Assembly: GCA_020629815.1 (NCBI GenBank)
Contig: JAHDCN010000004.1
Location: 1-29,147 of the forward strand
Source of the DNA: Verrucomicrobiota bacterium
Lineage (GTDB): Bacteria; Verrucomicrobiota; Verrucomicrobiia; Verrucomicrobiales; DEV007
Direction: 5' to 3'
DNA: 29,147 bases
This document shows, one piece after another, positions 25,201 through 29,147 of this stretch (position 1 is the first letter of the stretch; every line of letters starts with the position of its first letter). The translations under genes and the position numbers were made by a program. The notes beneath the pieces are model-generated. The model had not been told where the DNA came from. It saw nothing but the letters and a program-made list of their open reading frames with translations, and did no database searches.

Positions 25201-26107
25201 TGTTCCTCGACGTGCTGATCTCGCTTTCCAGGCGGGCCAAAATTGACTGCAGCTCTGTAATGCGATTTTCAATCTCTTGGTACTCATACCTCGCCGAGGC
25301 CATTTGGGCCTGACGGTTATCGATCGAATCTTCAATATTGTCCTGCTCGAGTCGCAAACTTCGGATCGAAGTATTCAGCTCGGATTTCTCAGCTCTCAGT
25401 TCCCGCCACTGCTTGTGGCTCAGGTGCAAATCGAGAGTTTTTACATCATCGTGCAAATTTTGATAACGCTTCGCTTTTGAGGCCTGTCGGGAAAGCGATT
25501 TGATCTGTCTTTCGTTCTCCGAAACAATATCTCGGATTCGAACTAAATTCGCTTCGGTATAATCGAGCTTTCGCAAGGCCTCTTTCTTCTGTGCCTTGTA
25601 TTTGGTAATCCCGGCCGCTTCCTCAAATACCATGCGCCGATCTTCCGGCTTGGAGCTGAGCAACATATCAATCTTGCCCTGCTCCATGATGGAATAGCTG
25701 GTCCGACCGATGCCGGTATCCATTAACAAATTATGAATATCCTTTAGGCGGCATGGTTGCTTGTTCAGCAAATACTCGCCCTTACCATCGCGAAAGACAC
25801 GCCGCCCAATCGAGACTTCATCAAAATCGGTATCCAAAACGCCTTCACAGCCACCCAGTGTCAGAGTCACCTCTGCCATACCGAGTGGAGAACGCCGATC
25901 TGTCCCGTTGAAAATGACATCCGCCATTTCCCCGCCCCGCAGTGCTTTGGCTGAGGTTTCGCCCAGGACCCATCGCATGGCATCGACAATATTTGATTTG
26001 CCGCAGCCATTAGGGCCGACAATCCCTGTCACGCCCTCGTGAAAGTCCAGCAGGGTTTTGTCCGCAAAGGACTTAAAACCGTGCATCTCAAGTGATTTGA
26101 GAAACAT
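22277..26107 (-). CDS. smc: Chromosome partition protein SMC
   Basis: The 1276-residue protein has the full SMC plan: an N-terminal head with GIVGPNGCGKSN (Walker A, about residues 31-39), coiled coil to about 500, a hinge at about 505-670 (GRRLQAVLVKDLNTAEEVIS, IIEGGKSS), a return coil, and a C-terminal head with LSGGERSMTAVALLF (about 1172) and the Walker B region CVLDELDAPLDE (about 1194). With ScpA and ScpB it loads on DNA and organises and segregates chromosomes. An Asp/Glu-rich, low-complexity segment lies at about residues 980-1045, just before the C-terminal head (for example EANEEEFEEIDIDPAEPDWD). No scpA or scpB lies nearby. smc, the DsbD-like gene and the SET gene follow each other on this strand. 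Confidence 0.97.
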   Translation of the reverse strand: MFLKSLEMHGFKSFADKTLLDFHEGVTGIVGPNGCGKSNIVDAMRWVLGETSAKALRGGEMADVIFNGTDRRSPLGMAEVTLTLGGCEGVLDTDFDEVSIGRRVFRDGKGEYLLNKQPCRLKDIHNLLMDTGIGRTSYSIMEQGKIDMLLSSKPEDRRMVFEEAAGITKYKAQKKEALRKLDYTEANLVRIRDIVSENERQIKSLSRQASKAKRYQNLHDDVKTLDLHLSHKQWRELRAEKSELNTSIRSLRLEQDNIEDSIDNRQAQMASARYEYQEIENRITELQSILARLESEISTSRNRIEFNVEREHEQTTLIRKNKDEITVTREKESRQQAEIDQADVQLQEVLQRIEEQQRQVEEEEAATQAARDNREALNAQHRELEEERSQLKSRSAALEATIETSEEEFSSSQQRLTRVEEEITRISAEKEERTKDAAELKSKIDAHLDAISRFEENLAVSEKKYYQAKNAASAMQEALSSLFQLHSEKRARLDTLRQFVESGEGLEKGTRAVLQDLGESDDFREGIKGPLNESIQVKGENAEAIEAALGRRLQAVLVKDLNTAEEVISALNSDNLGKASLIAADALQNSDLLDKRGRPPLGAIGWASDYVECQDESLRPLIGQLLGLILIAPDLHTALRLRKKSSEFDIVTQSGEYVSREGIIEGGKSSGEGSSLLKKQSEIQELEELASTLHSEVDSRQLRRDELMDRVDQFEGILAEARERLQQKRLSSSSLDGKYGVLERDLNQLDSKLENLQWEKSELLERETRIDAQLTKNRQERDLSLRQIETVDEQMDGISVQLAAARASEEGLTDRVTEARTSLAVEKGTQRNIEEQMAPMVQRLQESKETIEKRELEIADFEQRIARGQAETAELQEKISQWEVEITERQTENETILAERSTYNEKIEAGESELTKMRKEVQNVADRRGKEEVKVAQFDINIENLEKSCRERYRTELEMFEPDSHTLLAVIETQKDNARRKNSKAPKPREWREEKLEQGSAENPEAAENGSDAADENLVSFIPAESSEANEEEFEEIDIDPAEPDWDFVVETVAFLRTRLDSMGPVNLDAISEFDELEEHFQFNLRQLEDLENSKEELLRMIAKINRETRKMFADTFEKIRKNFRDMFKELFGDKAKADLVLMDDEDPLECGIDIIAKPPGKKLQSISLLSGGERSMTAVALLFAIYMVKPSPFCVLDELDAPLDESNITRFIRVLDRFIGDSQFVIVTHSKRTMSRADVMYGVSMQEFGVSKTVGVKFSNAEEQTADSKVAGIGG

Positions 26108-26603
26108 GTCCCGAAAGATTCTGTTTGTTGTGAGTGTTCGTGTTTCGCTGGTCCTTTCAGATCAGCAACTTTCAACATACGATGATGTTTCAAGCATATT
26201 TACTTTGAACCCATCAAGAGAACTGTCGAGTGGAATTTCGAATACGAAGATATTTTACCGCAGTTAATTATTTATTAAATTCCAGGTAGCTTTGTTAGCC
26301 CAATTCGCAGTTTTGCAAAATATTACGTTCAAAAATCGGAATTATCGCAGAAATGTGTTGCGGAAATTATAAAAAACGGTGAAAATACCTTCGTGACAGA
26401 AATTCGTCCGCATCGTTTTTCTGATTCCTTTCGAATAATTCAATCAATTTTGTGCGGAACGGGGCGGCCCGGTGCAATAGGAAAATTTTCCTGCACCGGG
26501 CCGTTTTCCTTTTCGGGAAAGCCACTTGATTTGGTTGAGTAACCGCCTGATAGTTCCGAAACGTGAGAATCTGCCGCTCATTCGTTTTCCGCATCTTCTC
26601 ATA
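26108..26603. promoter_or_regulatory. AT-rich divergent intergenic region between smc and the deacetylase gene
   Basis: About 500 bases separate the two divergent genes. Both promoters should lie here. The left part (about 26230-26450) is AT-rich with many A- and T-tracts. The right part holds a strong hairpin (separate entry). I see no convincing protein-coding frame. A small RNA transcribed to the right and ending at the hairpin is possible. Confidence 0.45.
26465..26509 (+). terminator. Strong terminator-like hairpin with no gene in front
   Basis: CGGCCCGGTGCA (26465-26476) and TGCACCGGGCCG (26492-26503) form a perfect 12-bp stem. Inside it, after a three-base bulge, GGAAAA and TTTTCC also pair. 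TTTTCCTTTT follows on the plus strand, as in an intrinsic terminator. It lies about 100 bases before the ATG of the deacetylase gene and can act as an attenuator or as the end of a small RNA. Confidence 0.65.
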
Positions 26604-27422
26604 ATGAATTTCTCAAGGCGATTCGATTTTTGGTATACCATTTTCGCAGTAACAGTGGTCTCATTGTTGGTTTCCTCGTGCCAAATGCCATCGCAGGTTA
26701 AGCCTATATCACTTACTGCGGCAGAGCCCTCCCCTCGATACCAGCTGGATATCGGTCTTGATGCTCCGACCTGGGACCAATACACCTCAGAGATTGCCTC
26801 GTTTGCTCCACCAAAGATTGACGACACATACTTTCGGATCAAGACCTCGGAAAAGGTTGTCGCTTTGACTTTTGATGATGGGCCAGTTTCTCATACGGCG
26901 ACCTTATTGGACATGCTAAAAGCACGAAAAGTGAAGGCGACCTTCTATGTTGTTGGCAACATGGTTCGTCATCGACCGCAAATGCTGCGGCGTATGATCT
27001 CGGAAGGTCATGAGATCGGTAATCACACCGTAACACACGCTATCTTGTCGAAGCATAGCCGTGATAAGGTGAAGCGGGAGTTGCAGCAGGCACACGATCA
27101 GATCGTGGCAGCAACCGGTGTTGCGCCGAAGACAATGCGCCCTCCCGGAGGTGGAATTACAAAGGAGCAAAAGAAGTGGGTCTTCGCTGAGTTTGGTTAT
27201 CCAACTATCATGTGGTCCTGTGATCCGATGGACTGGAAGAAGCCGGGAGTTTCTGTAGTGGCTCAGAGAACCATTCAGGGTGCTTCTCCGGGCGGGATTC
27301 TTCTGTTGCATGATTTGCATAAATCGACGGTAGATGCTGTGCCAACCATCCTCGACACACTCCTGGGACAAGGATACCGGTTCGTCACCGTCAGCGAGCT
27401 AATTGCAATGGATGAAAGCTAG
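26604..27422 (+). CDS. Polysaccharide deacetylase (NodB/CE4 family) lipoprotein
   Basis: The 272-residue protein has a lipoprotein signal with lipobox L-V-S-S-C (Cys26), so it is membrane-anchored in the envelope. The NodB domain carries the five CE4 motifs: ALTFDDGP (catalytic base D91 and metal ligand D92), GNHTVTH (metal ligands H141 and H145), MRPPGG, the Trp/Asp motif SCDPMDW and GGILLLHD. Such enzymes remove acetyl groups from N-acetylglucosamine in peptidoglycan or chitin-like polymers, which can protect against lysozyme. The ATG at 26604 is preferred over a TTG at 26526, because it begins the signal peptide. The tubulin gene follows in the same direction after about 200 bases. Confidence 0.92.
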   Translation: MNFSRRFDFWYTIFAVTVVSLLVSSCQMPSQVKPISLTAAEPSPRYQLDIGLDAPTWDQYTSEIASFAPPKIDDTYFRIKTSEKVVALTFDDGPVSHTATLLDMLKARKVKATFYVVGNMVRHRPQMLRRMISEGHEIGNHTVTHAILSKHSRDKVKRELQQAHDQIVAATGVAPKTMRPPGGGITKEQKKWVFAEFGYPTIMWSCDPMDWKKPGVSVVAQRTIQGASPGGILLLHDLHKSTVDAVPTILDTLLGQGYRFVTVSELIAMDES

Positions 27423-27621
27423 CCTGCCAAGCAAAGGTTACGTTGGCTATGATGGTTCGCTATTCTTTACTTTATTTTCAATCCCGTTCAGCAGCGTTTT
27501 GGGATTGACGAACCCCTCAAAAATCACTCAACTATTTACATGATTTCGGGAAAAACTGAGATTTCCAGAATTGGAGATAAGCCTTAGTTTGCCCCATCCC
27601 CAAGGTTTTTTTAGTACATTC

Positions 27622-29147
27622 ATGAAAGTAAATAACAACATCATCATTTCCGTAGGCCAAGCAGGCGTTCAGATCGGAGATATGTTTTGGAAAACACTGT
27701 GCGGTGAGCACGGAATTAACTCAGAAGACGGAAAATGTGATGGTGATGAGCCCAAGGGAAACTGGAACGGATTCTTTTCTCAGTTAGGAGAAGGCGAGGA
27801 CAGCAGTTACGTCCCAAGAGCAATTTTTGCCGACCTGGAGCCGAGTGTGATTGATGCCGTCAAATCTGGCTCACCGGGACTTTACAATCCAGCCAACTAC
27901 ATTTCTTCGGTTGAAGGCTCTTCCAGTAACTTTGCGGTGGCAAACCAGGGCAAAGGCTCAGACCTGCTTGATGAAGTGATCGCCCGAGTCGATGCGGAAA
28001 TCGAAAAATGTGATTTGCCCGGCGGGATTATTATGATCCACTCCCTCGGTGGCGGAACCGGATCCGGTTTAGGCTGCTTGATCTTGAGTGCGATTAAGGC
28101 GCGTCACCCGGAGATTCCATTGTTGAGTGCAGCGATTATGCCGTCTGCTCAAGTGAGTTCTGTTGTTACGGAACCTTACAATGCAGTATTCGCTCTCGAG
28201 ACCTTGAAGAATTCCTGTGATGCCTGTGTGGTGTTCGACAACGAGGCTCTCTTCAAACTGACGCAGGAACAATGGCTGATCGACAATCCCACGCTGGAGG
28301 ATCTGAACCGCCTGATTTGCGAAGTGCTGTCCGAGATCACTGCGACGATGCGCTACTCCGGGTATCTCACCGTGGAGATCAGTTTGCGGGAGTTACTTAC
28401 CAACCTTGTCCCACAGCCCGACCTGCATTTCCTGATTGTTTCTACGGCTCCGCTTTATCCGCCAGACGATAGTAAGTTTGCTGAGCAGACCGTTGATGAG
28501 ATGACTCAGGCTTTGTTTTCCAAGGACTACGTGTTCGCAAAATGTGATCCTCTCGACGGGTTTTTCCTCAGTACGGCAGTGATCTATAGGGGCAAAGTCG
28601 GTGACAAGCCGAAGGCAGACGCCGCTCTGGCCAAAGTTCGGGAAACCCTGCCTTTAACCAATTGGATTCCGACCGCATTCAAGATCGGCTATGTGAACGA
28701 GCCTGGGCTGAGTCGGAACAAGTCCATGTTGATGATTGCCAACAACACCTCAGTGTCCACCGTGCTGGAGCGGATTTGTGAAAAGTTTGACCAGCTCTGG
28801 ACCAGAAAAGCTTTCGCGAACTGGTATCTCGATGCCGGCATGTCAGAGGAAGAGATCGAAAGCAGTCGTGAGTTTGCCCGTAGTCTCATTGATGCCTACA
28901 AAAGCTCAGGTGAGAGCGGCAAGAAATCAATCGAAGCGAGCTCCCGAGTAGCCCGTCCCACTCCAGCAGCGGCTCCGGTCGCGGCCGCAGCTGTTCCTGA
29001 ACCAACTCCGGAGCCTGAGCCCGAACCGGCGCCAGAACCGGAAGCTCCTGCTGTCACAGAGGAAGTTGCTGCTGCCCCTATTGAAGAGGCACCAGCGCCT
29101 GCGGCAGCAGAGCCAGAATCCGGGATTGAAACGAATCCGATCGCTCG
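27622..29147 (+). CDS. btubA: Bacterial tubulin, BtubA type (partial, continues beyond the right edge)
   Basis: A frame of 508 codons starts with MKVNNNIIISVGQAGVQIGD and is still open at the right edge. It is a true tubulin, not FtsZ. The T1 loop is GQAGVQIG (12-19), the tubulin signature GGGTGSG is at 143-149, PSAQVSSVVTEPYNAVFAL follows, the T7 region ends in RELLTNLVPQP (E257 aligns with the catalytic acid of alpha-tubulin), and NWIPTAFKIGYV and KAFANWYLDAGM come later. From memory the body matches Prosthecobacter BtubA closely, including SYVPRAI and LEPSVID. BtubA and BtubB polymerise with GTP into small microtubule-like filaments. After about residue 433 comes an Ala/Pro/Glu-rich tail (VPEPTPEPEPEPAPEPEAP) that BtubA as I recall it lacks. 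The ATG at 27622 has only a weak AAGG 16 bases upstream. Confidence 0.96.
   Translation, partial: MKVNNNIIISVGQAGVQIGDMFWKTLCGEHGINSEDGKCDGDEPKGNWNGFFSQLGEGEDSSYVPRAIFADLEPSVIDAVKSGSPGLYNPANYISSVEGSSSNFAVANQGKGSDLLDEVIARVDAEIEKCDLPGGIIMIHSLGGGTGSGLGCLILSAIKARHPEIPLLSAAIMPSAQVSSVVTEPYNAVFALETLKNSCDACVVFDNEALFKLTQEQWLIDNPTLEDLNRLICEVLSEITATMRYSGYLTVEISLRELLTNLVPQPDLHFLIVSTAPLYPPDDSKFAEQTVDEMTQALFSKDYVFAKCDPLDGFFLSTAVIYRGKVGDKPKADAALAKVRETLPLTNWIPTAFKIGYVNEPGLSRNKSMLMIANNTSVSTVLERICEKFDQLWTRKAFANWYLDAGMSEEEIESSREFARSLIDAYKSSGESGKKSIEASSRVARPTPAAAPVAAAAVPEPTPEPEPEPAPEPEAPAVTEEVAAAPIEEAPAPAAAEPESGIETNPIA

Noticed and set aside
27622..29147. FtsZ as an alternative identity for the tubulin-like protein
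   Set aside because: The signature GGGTGSG occurs in both, but GQAGVQIG, VSSVVTEPYN, LLTNLVPQP and WIPTAFKIGYV are tubulin-specific and FtsZ lacks the long C-terminal tubulin domain seen here.
1..29147. Mobile element or genomic island
   Set aside because: No transposase, integrase, phage gene or flanking repeat was found, and the genes are mostly housekeeping with similar composition.

Overview
This window reads as a chromosomal stretch from a Gram-negative member of the Verrucomicrobiota (PVC superphylum). The grounds are outer-membrane and LPS-transport genes (a BamD-like protein, LptE, an LptF/G permease), several families I associate with PVC bacteria (DUF3500, a pair of secreted proteins resembling domains of large PVC cytochrome/propeller proteins, DUF3597, a SET-domain protein), and above all a bacterial tubulin of the BtubA type running off the right edge. 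Base composition looks close to even by eye, lower than I recall for Prosthecobacter, the genus in which BtubA/BtubB were described, so this is probably a different genus. I see no insertion sequence, prophage or CRISPR array.

Layout. 1-3527 (-): 5-oxoprolinase/hydantoinase A+B fusion, cut by the left edge. 3755-3829 (+): tRNA-Asn, then a membrane-anchored thermonuclease-like protein. 4542-7060 (+): BamD-like TPR protein, LptE lipoprotein and RsmI rRNA methyltransferase. 7061-7657: an unassigned stretch with possible remnants on the minus strand. 7658-9447: panB and, convergent and overlapping by four bases, a Tat-exported DUF3500 protein. 9448-9773: a structured leader before rho. 9774-12727 (+): rho, a DUF4112 membrane protein and a spore-photoproduct-lyase-like radical SAM protein. 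12737-15198: LptF/G (-), DusB (+), a small membrane protein (-). 15344-18239 (+): yaaA and two secreted proteins, ended by a terminator shared with a DUF3597 gene (-). 18854-20853 (+): a VanX-type D-Ala-D-Ala dipeptidase and a CCA/poly(A) nucleotidyltransferase. 20858-26107 (-): smc, a stand-alone DsbD-N-like protein and a SET-domain methyltransferase. 26604-27422 (+): a lipoprotein polysaccharide deacetylase. 27622-29147 (+): the BtubA-type tubulin.

Most of the window is housekeeping: envelope biogenesis and remodelling, tRNA/rRNA modification, transcription termination and chromosome organisation. The outstanding element is the tubulin. Its body matches BtubA throughout, but it continues into an Ala/Pro/Glu-rich acidic tail of at least about 75 residues that resembles, in composition and position, the acidic C-terminal tails of eukaryotic tubulins. 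The partner genes expected downstream (btubB and the kinesin-light-chain-like bklC) would lie outside the window. Other points worth a second look are a terminator-like hairpin with no gene in front of it (26465-26509), inverted repeats before rho, a long acidic insert in SMC, and a spore-photoproduct-lyase-like enzyme in an apparent non-spore-former.
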